A DNA stretch of 64,000 nucleotides from Lachnospiraceae bacterium (lineage in GTDB: Bacteria; Bacillota; Clostridia; Lachnospirales; Lachnospiraceae), in the NCBI GenBank assembly GCA_017431345.1, contig JAFRLH010000033.1, forward strand, positions 1-64,000. Reading direction: 5' to 3'. Within the stretch, counting starts at the first letter, position 1. Every line of letters starts with the position of its first letter. The notes under the pieces are model-generated. The model saw only the letters and a program-made list of their open reading frames with translations. It did no database searches and was not told the DNA's origin. Shown piece by piece: positions 18,636 through 27,364 of the stretch. The position numbers were made by a program, and so were the translations under genes.

Positions 18636-20072
18636 ATGAAAAAAGTATTGTTTGCAGCGTCAGAGTGTGTGCCTTTTGTCAAGACCGGAGGACTGGCGGA
18701 CGTGGCCGGTTCGCTTCCCAAGTATTTTGACGCGGAGAAATATGATGTCCGGGTCATGCTCCCGAAATATCTGTGCATTTCCGAGGAGTACAGGGAGGAG
18801 ATGGAATATGTCACCCATTTCTATATGTACTATTACGGCAGGAACAGATATGTGGGCGTGATGAAGCTTGTCCGCGACGGCGTCACCTTCTATTTCATTG
18901 ACAACGAAGAATATTACAGCGGAAATTCGCCTTATTCGGATCATCTTTATGACCTTGAAAAATTCGGCTTTTTCTCGAAAGCCTGTCTGTCCGTGCTTCC
19001 GTCGATCGGATTCCGCCCGGACATCATCCATTGCCATGACTGGCATACCGGACTGATTCCCGTATATCTGAAGACCGTGTTTGCCGCAGATGAATTCTAT
19101 AACGGCATCAAGACGATCATCACGATCCACAATCTCCGGTTCCAGGGCAATTACAATATCGATAAGGTGAAAGAGATGACCGGCCTTCCGGATTATCTGT
19201 TTACCAGCGACAAGCTCGAAGCGTACAGAGACGCGAATTATCTGAAGGGCGGCCTGGTGTATTCGGATTACATCACCACGGTCAGCGAGACTTATACGGA
19301 AGAGATCAAGACGCCGTTCTACGGAGAGAAACTGGACGGTCTGCTGTGGGCAAGGTCGAATTCGCTGAAGGGGATCCTGAACGGGCTGGATTATGATGAA
19401 TGGAATCCGGAGACGGATGAGTTCATTGCACAGAAATTTTCGGTCAAGACTTTCCGTGATGGAAAGAAAAAGAACAAACTGGCGCTGCAGAGAGAGCTGG
19501 GACTGAACCAGGATGCCGGAACGATGATGGTCGGGATCATTTCCAGGCTGACAGACCAGAAAGGCTTCGATCTGATCCAGAGAGTCATGGAAGAACTGGT
19601 GGCAGAGGGCATTCAGTTCGTGGTGCTGGGCACCGGCGAATGGAAATATGAAGAGTTGTTCAAATCGTATGCAGGCAGATTCCCGGGACAGATCTCCGCG
19701 AACATTTTCTATTCGAATGCGCTTTCCCACAGGATCTATGCATCCTGCGATGCGTTCCTGATGCCTTCCCTGTTCGAACCGTGCGGCCTCAGCCAGCTGA
19801 TGAGCCTGCGGTACGGGACACTGCCGATCGTCCGCGAGACCGGCGGCCTGAAGGATACGGTCATTCCGTACAATATGTTCGACAACACGGGTACGGGATT
19901 CACGTTTACGAATTATAATGCGCATGAGATGCTGGATACAGTGCGCAGAGCGAAGGAATTGTTCACGGACAACAAGCGCCGCTGGAACCAGATGTGCGAG
20001 CGTGGGATGAAGTGCGATTATTCGTGGAACGCGTCCGCAAAGAAATACGAAGAACTGTACGACCAGCTTTGA
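18636..20072 (+). CDS. glgA: glycogen synthase (GT5)
   Basis: A 478-residue ADP-glucose-dependent starch/glycogen synthase, the usual family length. The N-terminal SECVPFVKTGGLADV holds the KTGGL ADP-glucose motif. ISRLTDQKGFDL and the C-terminal FEPCGLSQLMSLRYGTLPIVRETGGL are the donor-binding segments of the second Rossmann domain. RBS GAGGAGA. No glgB, glgC or glgP is adjacent, so it is isolated from the rest of glycogen metabolism; a cytoplasmic alpha-amylase lies 5.7 kb away. Confidence 0.9.
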   Translation: MKKVLFAASECVPFVKTGGLADVAGSLPKYFDAEKYDVRVMLPKYLCISEEYREEMEYVTHFYMYYYGRNRYVGVMKLVRDGVTFYFIDNEEYYSGNSPYSDHLYDLEKFGFFSKACLSVLPSIGFRPDIIHCHDWHTGLIPVYLKTVFAADEFYNGIKTIITIHNLRFQGNYNIDKVKEMTGLPDYLFTSDKLEAYRDANYLKGGLVYSDYITTVSETYTEEIKTPFYGEKLDGLLWARSNSLKGILNGLDYDEWNPETDEFIAQKFSVKTFRDGKKKNKLALQRELGLNQDAGTMMVGIISRLTDQKGFDLIQRVMEELVAEGIQFVVLGTGEWKYEELFKSYAGRFPGQISANIFYSNALSHRIYASCDAFLMPSLFEPCGLSQLMSLRYGTLPIVRETGGLKDTVIPYNMFDNTGTGFTFTNYNAHEMLDTVRRAKELFTDNKRRWNQMCERGMKCDYSWNASAKKYEELYDQL

Positions 20073-20082
20073 CTGAGGCTTC

Positions 20083-20139
20083 TGTCGTCCTGAAGGGAGC
20101 GTGCGACCGAAGGATCCACGCTGTAATGACTGCGGTCTT
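20083..20139 (+). repeat. dispersed intergenic repeat, copy 3a
   Basis: GTCGTCCTGAAGGGAGCG, CGAAGGATCC, GTAATGACTGCGGT. It is the first of two copies in tandem between glgA and cbiD. Confidence 0.6.
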
Positions 20140-20178
20140 AGCAGAACCGAAGAGAGTGAAAACACAGACAGTCTGTCT

Positions 20179-20236
20179 GTTATCCAGGGAAGCGAAGCGA
20201 CGAAGGATCCGCGCCGTAAAAACTGCAGTCATACGG
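20179..20236 (+). repeat. dispersed intergenic repeat, copy 3b
   Basis: GTTATCC, AGCGAAGCGACGAAGGATCC, GTAAAAACTGCAGT. It starts 96 bp after copy 3a and best matches the copy at 15852. Confidence 0.65.
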
Positions 20237-20267
20237 AAGGGCAGTGCAGAGTCTTCGGAGAAGAATA

Positions 20268-21413
20268 ATGAAGGTTATTTCAGAAAAAGAAAAACAATAC
20301 ATCACGGTCGGTAATAAAAAGCTGGAACTCGGCTTTACCACCGGAAGCTGTGCCGCCGCTGCCGCAAAGGGAGCGGCGCAGCTTTTGCTTGCCGGGAAAG
20401 CACCGGAAAGCGTGGACTTGCTGACACCGGAAGGGATCCTCCTGAAGCTGCGGCCGGAATTCTGCCGGCTGACGGAAGACGGCGCCGCAGTCTGCGGCAT
20501 CAAAAAGCATGCCGGCGATGACCCGGATATTACAGATGGAATGACGGTGGCAGTGAAGCTTGTTCCGCGAGGCGGATCAAAAGCGGATGCCGGTATCCGG
20601 CTCACTGCCGGCGATGGCGTCGGTACAGTCACTCTCCCCGGGCTTGAACAGCCGGTCGGTGCCCCGGCAATCAATAAAGTGCCGCGGCAGATGATTCGGG
20701 CAGCAGTGAGAGAAGCTTTTGAGGAAGCCGGGATCGGACGCGAAGAGATCAGCCTGACAGCGGAAATCTCTGTGCCCGGCGGCACAGAGATCGCCCAAAA
20801 AACATTTAATCCGAAGCTCGGGATCGTAGGCGGTATTTCGATCCTTGGCACCAGCGGAATCGTGAAACCCATGAGCAGAAAGGCACTGAAGGATACGATC
20901 AGCCTGGAACTGGATGTAAAAGCTGCCGCCGGAACCGACCCGCTGATCCTGTGCCCGGGAAATTACGGCACAGCATTTCTGAAGGCGGAATACGGAATCG
21001 ATCCGGAAGGCGCAGTCAGATACGGAAACTATTTCGGCTATGTGCTCGATGAAGCCGCAGCAAAAGGATTTAAGAATATCCTGATCGTGAGTCATATCGG
21101 GAAGCTAATCAAAGTCGCGGGCGGGATCATGAATACGCATTCCCGCGCAGCGGACTGCCGGATGGAGATCATGGCAGCGCATGCGCTGCTGGCAGGAGCG
21201 GATGCGGCGCAGGCAAGGAAGATCCTCTCCTGCGTGACGACCGACGCAGCGCTGGAATTGCTGGAGGAGTACGGCATGACGGAAGCGGTCATGCGGTCGC
21301 TTGCCGAAAAGATCAGGGAAGTGATCACTGCCAGAGCCGGAGCGGACAGCAGAATTGCTGCTGTTGCTTTTGCACGCGACAGGGTATTGTTTAAGACAGA
21401 CAGCATTGTGTAA
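20268..21413 (+). CDS. cbiD: cobalt-precorrin-5B C1-methyltransferase
   Basis: A 381-residue CbiD of the anaerobic cobalamin pathway; it methylates C1 of the corrin ring, and with CbiG it removes the two-carbon fragment and contracts the ring. The N-terminal LGFTTGSCAAAAAKGA and the mid motif PKLGIVGGISILGTSGIV are family hallmarks. The start at 20268 follows GGAGAAG. It is separated from cbiF-cbiA by an opposing operon and an amylase, so this pathway is split here. Confidence 0.9.
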   Translation: MKVISEKEKQYITVGNKKLELGFTTGSCAAAAAKGAAQLLLAGKAPESVDLLTPEGILLKLRPEFCRLTEDGAAVCGIKKHAGDDPDITDGMTVAVKLVPRGGSKADAGIRLTAGDGVGTVTLPGLEQPVGAPAINKVPRQMIRAAVREAFEEAGIGREEISLTAEISVPGGTEIAQKTFNPKLGIVGGISILGTSGIVKPMSRKALKDTISLELDVKAAAGTDPLILCPGNYGTAFLKAEYGIDPEGAVRYGNYFGYVLDEAAAKGFKNILIVSHIGKLIKVAGGIMNTHSRAADCRMEIMAAHALLAGADAAQARKILSCVTTDAALELLEEYGMTEAVMRSLAEKIREVITARAGADSRIAAVAFARDRVLFKTDSIV

Positions 21414-21433
21414 ATAGAATCAGTATGAGAAGA

Positions 21434-21620
21434 AAAGTGACCCGGATTGGAGAATATGGCAATCCGGGTCACTTTTTTGCTGCTTGAAGCTTGTAAACGA
21501 GAGATAAAAGTGACCTGAATCGAGTGAAGAGAAGAAACAGGTCATTTATCTTGCTGTCTGGAGCATGTGAAAGGAAGAAAAAGTGACCCTGATTCGAATA
21601 AAGAAAGAATCAGGTCACTT
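21434..21620. repeat. three tandem terminator-like hairpins
   Basis: T1 (21434-21478) pairs AAGTGACCCGGATTG with CAATCCGGGTCACTT and has a T-run, so it is the cbiD terminator. T2 (21506-21547) pairs AAAGTGACCTG with CAGGTCATTT. T3 (21579-21620) pairs AAGTGACCCTGATTC with GAATCAGGTCACTT, one bulge. The period is about 72-73 bp and the spacers are also similar. Stems differ between units but remain paired. Confidence 0.75.
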
Positions 21621-21683
21621 CGGAAGAGATCTGTGTGTAATTTCATATGTCAGGCAGCGGGATCAGTATTTCATGCGGCAGAA

Positions 21684-23294
21684 TCAGTACTTCCTGATCC
21701 TTGCGATAAATCTTGAAAAGTCATCATACTTCCACAGCACCGGCGTGGGATACAGCGGGTTCGCTTCCTTCATCGCCCATTTGATGATCTGATCGACATC
21801 CTCGTCTTTGATCATGTCGACATATTCCGGAATGCCCATCTTTTCCTTCATCTTCTCGATCCAGCGGATGAACTTCTCGGCTTTTTCCGCATCGTTCCTG
21901 CCATCCATGCCGCAGACTTCCGCCAGTTCGGCAAGCGGCTTGTCAACAACATGGCCGAATTCGCGCATGACATGCGGCAGAAGGATGGACATCGCCAGCC
22001 CGTGCGGAACGCCGTACAGACCGCCCAGCGTATGGCCGATCGCGTGCACATATCCCACACATCCTCTGGTGAAGGCGCGGCCGGCGAAGAACGCGGCTTT
22101 CTGCATGTTCTGGCGGGCTTTGAGATTCGATCCGTCTTTATACGCTTTGTAGAGATTTTTGTAGATCAGGCGGACAGCGCGTTTTGCGAGAACATTTTCC
22201 AGTTTTGTATTATAGGTATGGTTCGTATAGGCTTCGACCGCGTGGCAGAGAGCGTCCATACCGGTCGTGGCAGTAATGAACGGCGGCAGTCCGACAGTCA
22301 GTTCCGGGTCCAGCACGGCATATTGCGGAATGATGATGGGATCATTAATGGAAGCTTTGCGGTGTGTTGCGGAATCCGTTATAACTGCGGCCACCGTTGT
22401 CTCTGAACCGGTGCCGGCGGTTGTCGGAATGGCGAAGAAAAGCGGTACTCTTTTGTGGACTTTCAGAAGTCCCTGGAGCTGCCGTACACTTTTCTTCGGA
22501 TGCACGGCTTTTGCACCGATCGCTTTCGCACAGTCCATCGGCGAGCCGCCGCCCATGGCGACAAGCGCCTGGCAGCCGTTTTCTTTGTAGATCTTATAGC
22601 CGGCTTCCACATCATCGCTCGTGGGATTCGGGGAGACATCGGAGAACAGCGCGTACTGAATGCCTTCTTCCTCGAGCGCGGAAAGAAGTCTGTCCGGCAG
22701 CCCGATCTTCATCAGGCCGTTATCCGTGACCACAAGCACTTTCCCGGCGCCTTTTTCCTTCAGCATCGCCGGAAGCTTTTTGATGGATCCCGGACCCTCG
22801 ATATACTCCGGCATCCTGTAACCGAGAAAATAGTTTGCGCCTACCATCACTGTCTGGAACGTTTTGCAGTACAGTGTATACATGGTGACATCCTCCTTTT
22901 CGTTTGTTTTCGGTTCTTCATAGCTTATTTTAATTGCCGATTTCGGACATTTGGAAGCGCAGACGCCGCAGCGGAAGCACTTCTCCTGATCGATCGTGAA
23001 GGGGGATTTCCGTTCGCCGTAAGGCGCGCCGGCCTTGCAGACGCGGCTGCAGAGGGAGCAGCCGATGCAGGCTTCGGGATCAATGGTCACGGATGCGATC
23101 TTTTTCTGATCCAGATCCGTAAAAATGGAATCTGTGGGACAGACGTCGGCACACTGTCCGCAGCCGACACATTTTTCCGGATCAATACTGTATTTCGACT
23201 TGACTTCATCCACCGGTTCCGGTGCGCCGAACAGGCATTCATAAGCGCATGCTCCGCAGCCGACGCAGCGGTTCGTATCTATTCTGTATGCCAT
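21684..23294 (-). CDS. polyferredoxin - iron-containing alcohol dehydrogenase fusion
   Basis: A 536-residue fusion. Residues 1-137 hold four CxxCxxCxxxC motifs (CVGCGACAYEC, CVGCGQCADVC, CIGCSLCSRVC, CFRCGVCASKC), so four [4Fe-4S] clusters. Residues 138-536 are a full-length group III alcohol dehydrogenase: GGGSPMDCAKAIG for NAD(P), and iron ligands in GMDALCHAVEAY and HAIGHTLGGLYGVPHG. Junction codons carry a perfect internal ribosome site (AAAGGAGG before the ATG at 22883), so a separate 399-residue dehydrogenase could also be made. It is the third gene of the AOR operon; I infer reduction of aldehydes to alcohols with electrons passed through the clusters, or the reverse. The start at 23294 follows AGGAGG. 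Confidence 0.85.
   Translation of the reverse strand: MAYRIDTNRCVGCGACAYECLFGAPEPVDEVKSKYSIDPEKCVGCGQCADVCPTDSIFTDLDQKKIASVTIDPEACIGCSLCSRVCKAGAPYGERKSPFTIDQEKCFRCGVCASKCPKSAIKISYEEPKTNEKEDVTMYTLYCKTFQTVMVGANYFLGYRMPEYIEGPGSIKKLPAMLKEKGAGKVLVVTDNGLMKIGLPDRLLSALEEEGIQYALFSDVSPNPTSDDVEAGYKIYKENGCQALVAMGGGSPMDCAKAIGAKAVHPKKSVRQLQGLLKVHKRVPLFFAIPTTAGTGSETTVAAVITDSATHRKASINDPIIIPQYAVLDPELTVGLPPFITATTGMDALCHAVEAYTNHTYNTKLENVLAKRAVRLIYKNLYKAYKDGSNLKARQNMQKAAFFAGRAFTRGCVGYVHAIGHTLGGLYGVPHGLAMSILLPHVMREFGHVVDKPLAELAEVCGMDGRNDAEKAEKFIRWIEKMKEKMGIPEYVDMIKDEDVDQIIKWAMKEANPLYPTPVLWKYDDFSRFIARIRKY
22883..22895 (-). promoter_or_regulatory. internal ribosome-binding site inside the fusion gene
   Basis: On the minus strand AAAGGAGG is followed 6-7 bases later by ATG at 22883, exactly where the ferredoxin part ends and the alcohol dehydrogenase begins. 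The frame is open through it. Confidence 0.65.
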
Positions 23295-23296
23295 GG

Positions 23297-23584
23297 TCAG
23301 CCTCCTGATGCAGGGGAGAGGAGCCAGATTTCGTCGCCGTCTTTCAGTTGCTGCCGTTTTTTCGAGCATCTGTCTCCGTTGATGTAAACGATCGCGTCGC
23401 TGAAGGAGAGCGGCGCAGGATGGCGAAGGCCGGGCTTTGCCGCCAGTCGGTCTTTATAGATCAGCTCGGCTCTGTCATTCAGCAGTGCGAAGATATCGGA
23501 GAGCCTGTCGGCCTGCACCTGCTCGTTTGCAAGATGGGTGTCGATCCGCAGCACGCCGAAAAGCTTCACGGTCACTTCAGCCAT
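23297..23584 (-). CDS. MoaD/ThiS-like small sulfur carrier protein
   Basis: A 95-residue ubiquitin-fold protein with N-terminal TVKLFGVLR and C-terminal LLSPASGG. The terminal Gly-Gly is the site adenylated and thiocarboxylated in MoaD, which supplies dithiolene sulfur to molybdopterin. It overlaps the AOR gene by 8 bases and is followed by the fusion gene 2 bases later. Its GGA GGC codons for the terminal Gly-Gly are also the AGGAGG ribosome site of the next gene. The context suggests that it serves the pterin cofactor of the AOR. It is slightly longer than ordinary MoaD (about 80). Confidence 0.82.
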   Translation of the reverse strand: MAEVTVKLFGVLRIDTHLANEQVQADRLSDIFALLNDRAELIYKDRLAAKPGLRHPAPLSFSDAIVYINGDRCSKKRQQLKDGDEIWLLSPASGG

Positions 23585-25514
23585 TCTTCCTCGCCTCCTT
23601 TACGATCTGGTCATAATAGCCCCTGTCGATGTCCACGCCGAATCGCTTCAGCGTGCTGTAAGTCGGGATCCCGTCCTTCCAGCCGCGGGCTCTGTTGTAA
23701 TCTTTCAGAAGACGTTCCAGCGGCACCTTCGTCCTGGGATCGTTCGGATCCTGGGGTGTTTTGGTCAGTCTCTTCGGCAGGACGTCCGCGTTCGCTTTCT
23801 GTCCCAGGATGATATTGCAGATCCGCTCCATGTTGTAACCGTGGGAACCTGCCGTCAGCGCTGTGCCGACGGTCGCATGGAAATCACAGACGTAATTCAG
23901 TGCATATGTATGCTGGATCAGCGGGATATTGATGTGTGCCAGGCGTGTGAACTTGTTGAGGATGTTGACGACCGGTCCGAAATAAGGGAACACCTTCAGG
24001 ATCATCTGTGTCAGCGGCCAGTTCGGTTTCTCCACCAGAAATCCAGGGAAAACAGCGTAGCTCGTGAAGAGACAGGAGCCGCAGGCGGAGATCGCTTCCA
24101 TCAGGTTCTGGAACATGATCGTCATGGCGGCTTTGCCGTGGGGCGTAAGGGAATCGACATCCAGCCCAAGTCCTTCCAGAACGACCATGTAGCCTGCGTT
24201 CAGATGGCACCCGCCGCGGTTCGCGGTCGCATAGCCGAGGCCCTGGCCGACGGCATGCCGGGGTTCATAAGCAGCAAGCTCCATGCCTTTGGCATGAATG
24301 GCGAATTCCTTCCCGCCGAACTTTTCACTCATCCGTTTTGTGCCGTTCGCAAGATCGTCCCCGATGCCTTCGCGGAAAGCGATCTGGCGGAAGACTTCGG
24401 AGATATTGTCGGTCTTTCCGAATTCCAGACCGCAGTCCCACATCCCTTTTTCATTCAGCTCCATGGCAAAGGCAATGGAACCGGCAGAGGAGATCGCATC
24501 CATACCGAGTTCGTCGAGTTCATAGTTCCAGCGGAGGATCATTTCGATATCGTCGTTCATGATGTTCGGACCGAGCAGGCCGAGCGTCTCGAGCTCCGGG
24601 CCTTTGACGGTCTTTCCGTCCACTTTGACAGATCTTCCGCAGCGGATCACGCAGGTGGAGCAGGCTGAATTGGAGACCAGATGTTTTTCCGCCAGTTCTT
24701 CGCCGGAGACTTTCTCAAATCCTTTGAATCTGCCCGCCGAGAAATTCTTTGTCGCGAGAATGCTGTGCGCCTGCATGGGCGCGATCAGCCCGGCCGTCCC
24801 GAGCTTCGGGAGCTGTCTTCCCGTGAGCGGATGCGTCTGCAGCGTCTTCACCCATTTCTTATTAAATTTCTTCAGCTTGCGGGGATGCGCGATCTTACAT
24901 TTCTTCGTACCCTTAACGGTCACCGCTTTCAGATTCTTGTCCCCGAATACAGCGCCGACGCCGCCTCTGCCGGAGGTGCGTTCGCCGGAAAAAACGCAGG
25001 AGTAAAGGACTTTGTTCTCGCCGGCGGGGCCGATCACCAGTTTGGCAGTATCTTTCGGCAGCTTCTCCTGCGCCTCGGAGATCTTCATCCCCCGGAGACC
25101 GGAGGCGTCTTCGAACGTTACATCATTTTCGGTGATGTGAACGGTGGTGGGACGATCCGCCCGGCCGGTGATGATGCATGCGTCATATCCGGCGCGTTTC
25201 AGTGTCAGGCCGAAATCACCTCCGCAGTTCGAAGAAGTGATGATGCCGGTAAGCGGTGAAATGGTGGAAATGTTGAATCTGGAAGTGTTCGGACATCCCG
25301 ATCCGGTCAGCGGACCGGTGGTGACCACGATCCAGTTGTCCGCATCAAAAGCCTTCATGCCGGGCCGGATATGGGAGAAAAGAATATCCGCCGCCATGAT
25401 CTTGCCGCCGATGGTACGCTTCCTGTCAGTGTCTGTCCACGGATATAGCTCGTGTGTTCCCGAAGACAGATCGATCTTCAGTACCTTTCCCATGTATCCA
25501 TACAGTTCAGACAT
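23577..25514 (-). CDS. aor: aldehyde:ferredoxin oxidoreductase family enzyme
   Basis: A 645-residue AOR-family enzyme with tungsto- or molybdo-bispterin and one [4Fe-4S] cluster. Seen: the N-terminal YMGKVLKIDLSSG, the GPLTGSGCPNTSRF and RGGVGAVFGDKNLKAV segments of the pterin domain, the cluster motif CSTCVIRC with a late Cys in SACGSCLF. It oxidises aldehydes to acids with ferredoxin, or reduces acids when ferredoxin is very low potential. It heads a three-gene operon with a MoaD-like protein and a ferredoxin-ADH fusion. The substrate is not deducible. The start follows GAGGTGAT. Confidence 0.88.
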   Translation of the reverse strand: MSELYGYMGKVLKIDLSSGTHELYPWTDTDRKRTIGGKIMAADILFSHIRPGMKAFDADNWIVVTTGPLTGSGCPNTSRFNISTISPLTGIITSSNCGGDFGLTLKRAGYDACIITGRADRPTTVHITENDVTFEDASGLRGMKISEAQEKLPKDTAKLVIGPAGENKVLYSCVFSGERTSGRGGVGAVFGDKNLKAVTVKGTKKCKIAHPRKLKKFNKKWVKTLQTHPLTGRQLPKLGTAGLIAPMQAHSILATKNFSAGRFKGFEKVSGEELAEKHLVSNSACSTCVIRCGRSVKVDGKTVKGPELETLGLLGPNIMNDDIEMILRWNYELDELGMDAISSAGSIAFAMELNEKGMWDCGLEFGKTDNISEVFRQIAFREGIGDDLANGTKRMSEKFGGKEFAIHAKGMELAAYEPRHAVGQGLGYATANRGGCHLNAGYMVVLEGLGLDVDSLTPHGKAAMTIMFQNLMEAISACGSCLFTSYAVFPGFLVEKPNWPLTQMILKVFPYFGPVVNILNKFTRLAHINIPLIQHTYALNYVCDFHATVGTALTAGSHGYNMERICNIILGQKANADVLPKRLTKTPQDPNDPRTKVPLERLLKDYNRARGWKDGIPTYSTLKRFGVDIDRGYYDQIVKEARKNG

Positions 25515-25742
25515 AATGCATCACCTCGTTTCGGAACAGATAACGGCAGTTTCTTTGATTTTGCTCTGTTTGCATCCTGATTTTATCATATTTCTATGAA
25601 ACTGTATATCTTTTTCGGTCTAAAATCGTGACAAAATCATCTGCAGGAAGTAGTATAATAGGCAGGTGAGGAAAGAAACAAAATGACAGCTGCATAGAGG
25701 ACGGATCTCACGTCCCGTTACAAAGACAGGAGATCGGAAAAT

Positions 25743-27212
25743 ATGACAAACGAAACAATGATGCAGTATTTTGAATGGTATCTTCCGAATGACGGGCTCT
25801 GGTGGAAACGCTGCGCCGCGAAGGCGGAGAGCCTGCACGATCTCGGGATCACCCAGGTATGGCTTCCCCCTGCTTATAAGGGAACCTGTCAGGACGATGT
25901 CGGCTACGGCGTCTATGACATGTACGATCTGGGGGAATTTGACCAGAAGGGTACCGTGCGCACAAAATACGGAACGAAAGAAGAATATATTGAAGCGATA
26001 AAGGCATTGCAGAATACCGGGATCAAGGTGTTCGCAGATATCGTCCTGAACCACCGGATGGGCGGCGATGAGACGGAAGAGATCACGGCTGTGACGGACT
26101 CGCCGGAGGACAGGAATCAGCAGATCGGCGGAGAACAGAAAGTAAAAGTCTGGTCGAAATTCACATTCCCGGGCAGACACGGGAAGTACAGTGATTTCAC
26201 CTGGAACCATACGCATTTCACCGGCACGGACTGGGATGAGAATTCCAAAGCCGAGGATATGATCTTCCGGTTTACGGGCAAACACTGGGAGCCGGACGTC
26301 GATCCCGAAAGAGGCAACTTCGACTATCTGATGGGTATGAACGTGGACATGGATAATCCCGAAGTCATCCGGGAGACAGCGAAATGGCTCTTATGGTATG
26401 TCAATGAGACCGGTGTGGACGGTCTGCGGCTGGATGCCGTAAAGCATATCAGTTTCCTTTTCTACAGGGATCTGCTGGCCGGGCTCCGCAGGGATTCAGG
26501 GAAAGCGTTCCCTGCAGTCGGAGAGTACTGGAGCGGCGAGATCGACAGACTGAAATATTACCTGGACATGGTCGAGAATGAAATGTCATTGTTCGACGTC
26601 GCGCTGCATTACAACTTTTATCATGCTTCCTGCAGCAATGACGAATACAGCATGAAGACCATTTTTGACAATACGCTCGTGAAGGAACGGCCGGACAAAG
26701 CGGTCACCTTCGTCGACAATCACGATACGCAGTACGGGCAGAGCCTGCAGTCTTTCGTGGAAGACTGGTTCAAACAGCCTGCTTATGCGATGATCCTGCT
26801 GCGGCAGGACGGCATTCCCTGCGTTTTCTATACGGATTACTATGGCAATCCGGCACAGAACAGGCCGCTGGTACCGAATCTCGGAAAACTGATCAAATTA
26901 AGGAGCAGATACGCCTACGGCGAGCAGGAGGATTACCTGGATGACGACCATGTGATCGGCTGGGTGCGCCGCGGCGATGAGGAACATCCGGGTTCCGGCG
27001 TCGCAGTCGTTCTTTCCAACGGAGAAGCCGGATCGAAGCGCATGGAGATGGGAACCGCTTTTGCGGGAAAGGAATTCCATGACGCGCTGGGAATCTGCCC
27101 GGATCCCGTGCTGATCGGGGAAGACGGATTCGGGGAATTCGGTACGGAAGGCAGGAGTGTGTCCGTGTGGGTGCTGCCGGATGCGTTTGAAGACTTAATC
27201 GTCAACGAGTGA
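25743..27212 (+). CDS. amyA: cytoplasmic alpha-amylase (GH13)
   Basis: A 489-residue GH13 amylase, subfamily 5-like, without a signal peptide, so intracellular. The order is FEWYLPNDG at the start, then FADIVLNHRMGG (region I), GLRLDAVKH with nucleophile Asp (II), VGEYWSGE with acid Glu (III) and FVDNHDTQ (IV). It probably hydrolyses internal glycogen or imported maltodextrins. RBS AGGAG. It is divergent from the AOR operon across a 228-bp region with a TATAAT at 25654-25659. Confidence 0.9.
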   Translation: MTNETMMQYFEWYLPNDGLWWKRCAAKAESLHDLGITQVWLPPAYKGTCQDDVGYGVYDMYDLGEFDQKGTVRTKYGTKEEYIEAIKALQNTGIKVFADIVLNHRMGGDETEEITAVTDSPEDRNQQIGGEQKVKVWSKFTFPGRHGKYSDFTWNHTHFTGTDWDENSKAEDMIFRFTGKHWEPDVDPERGNFDYLMGMNVDMDNPEVIRETAKWLLWYVNETGVDGLRLDAVKHISFLFYRDLLAGLRRDSGKAFPAVGEYWSGEIDRLKYYLDMVENEMSLFDVALHYNFYHASCSNDEYSMKTIFDNTLVKERPDKAVTFVDNHDTQYGQSLQSFVEDWFKQPAYAMILLRQDGIPCVFYTDYYGNPAQNRPLVPNLGKLIKLRSRYAYGEQEDYLDDDHVIGWVRRGDEEHPGSGVAVVLSNGEAGSKRMEMGTAFAGKEFHDALGICPDPVLIGEDGFGEFGTEGRSVSVWVLPDAFEDLIVNE

Positions 27213-27281
27213 TCGAACCGGCTTGGGGAAAGGCCGGGTGAAGACGGCTGCAGACAGGCAGTCGGGAGCTTGCAGTTGTTT

Positions 27282-27310
27282 TTGACACACAGACACCTGG
27301 AATATATACT
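27282..27310 (+). promoter_or_regulatory. promoter of the cbi operon
   Basis: TTGACA (27282-27287), 17-bp spacer, TATACT (27305-27310). A small hairpin (ATGTCCC GCAG GGGACAT, 27328-27345) lies in the short leader. No cobalamin riboswitch is visible. Confidence 0.75.
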
Positions 27311-27364
27311 GGATGATGACAGGGTTAATGTCCCGCAGGGGACATCAGCAAACGGAGAAAAAGT

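Noticed and set aside
18660-20165. 501-residue open frame opposite glgA
   Set aside because: Antisense shadow of glycogen synthase; no recognisable motif or start signal.
21434-21620. Possible CRISPR array
   Set aside because: Only three units, each an internal hairpin with diverged arms, no identical direct repeats and no cas genes.
23538-24668. 376-residue open frame opposite the AOR gene
   Set aside because: Antisense shadow; the AOR motifs on the other strand are unambiguous.
27213-27364. Cobalamin riboswitch before cbiF
   Set aside because: Only about 50 bases separate the promoter and the start codon, with one small hairpin and no B12-box-like sequence.
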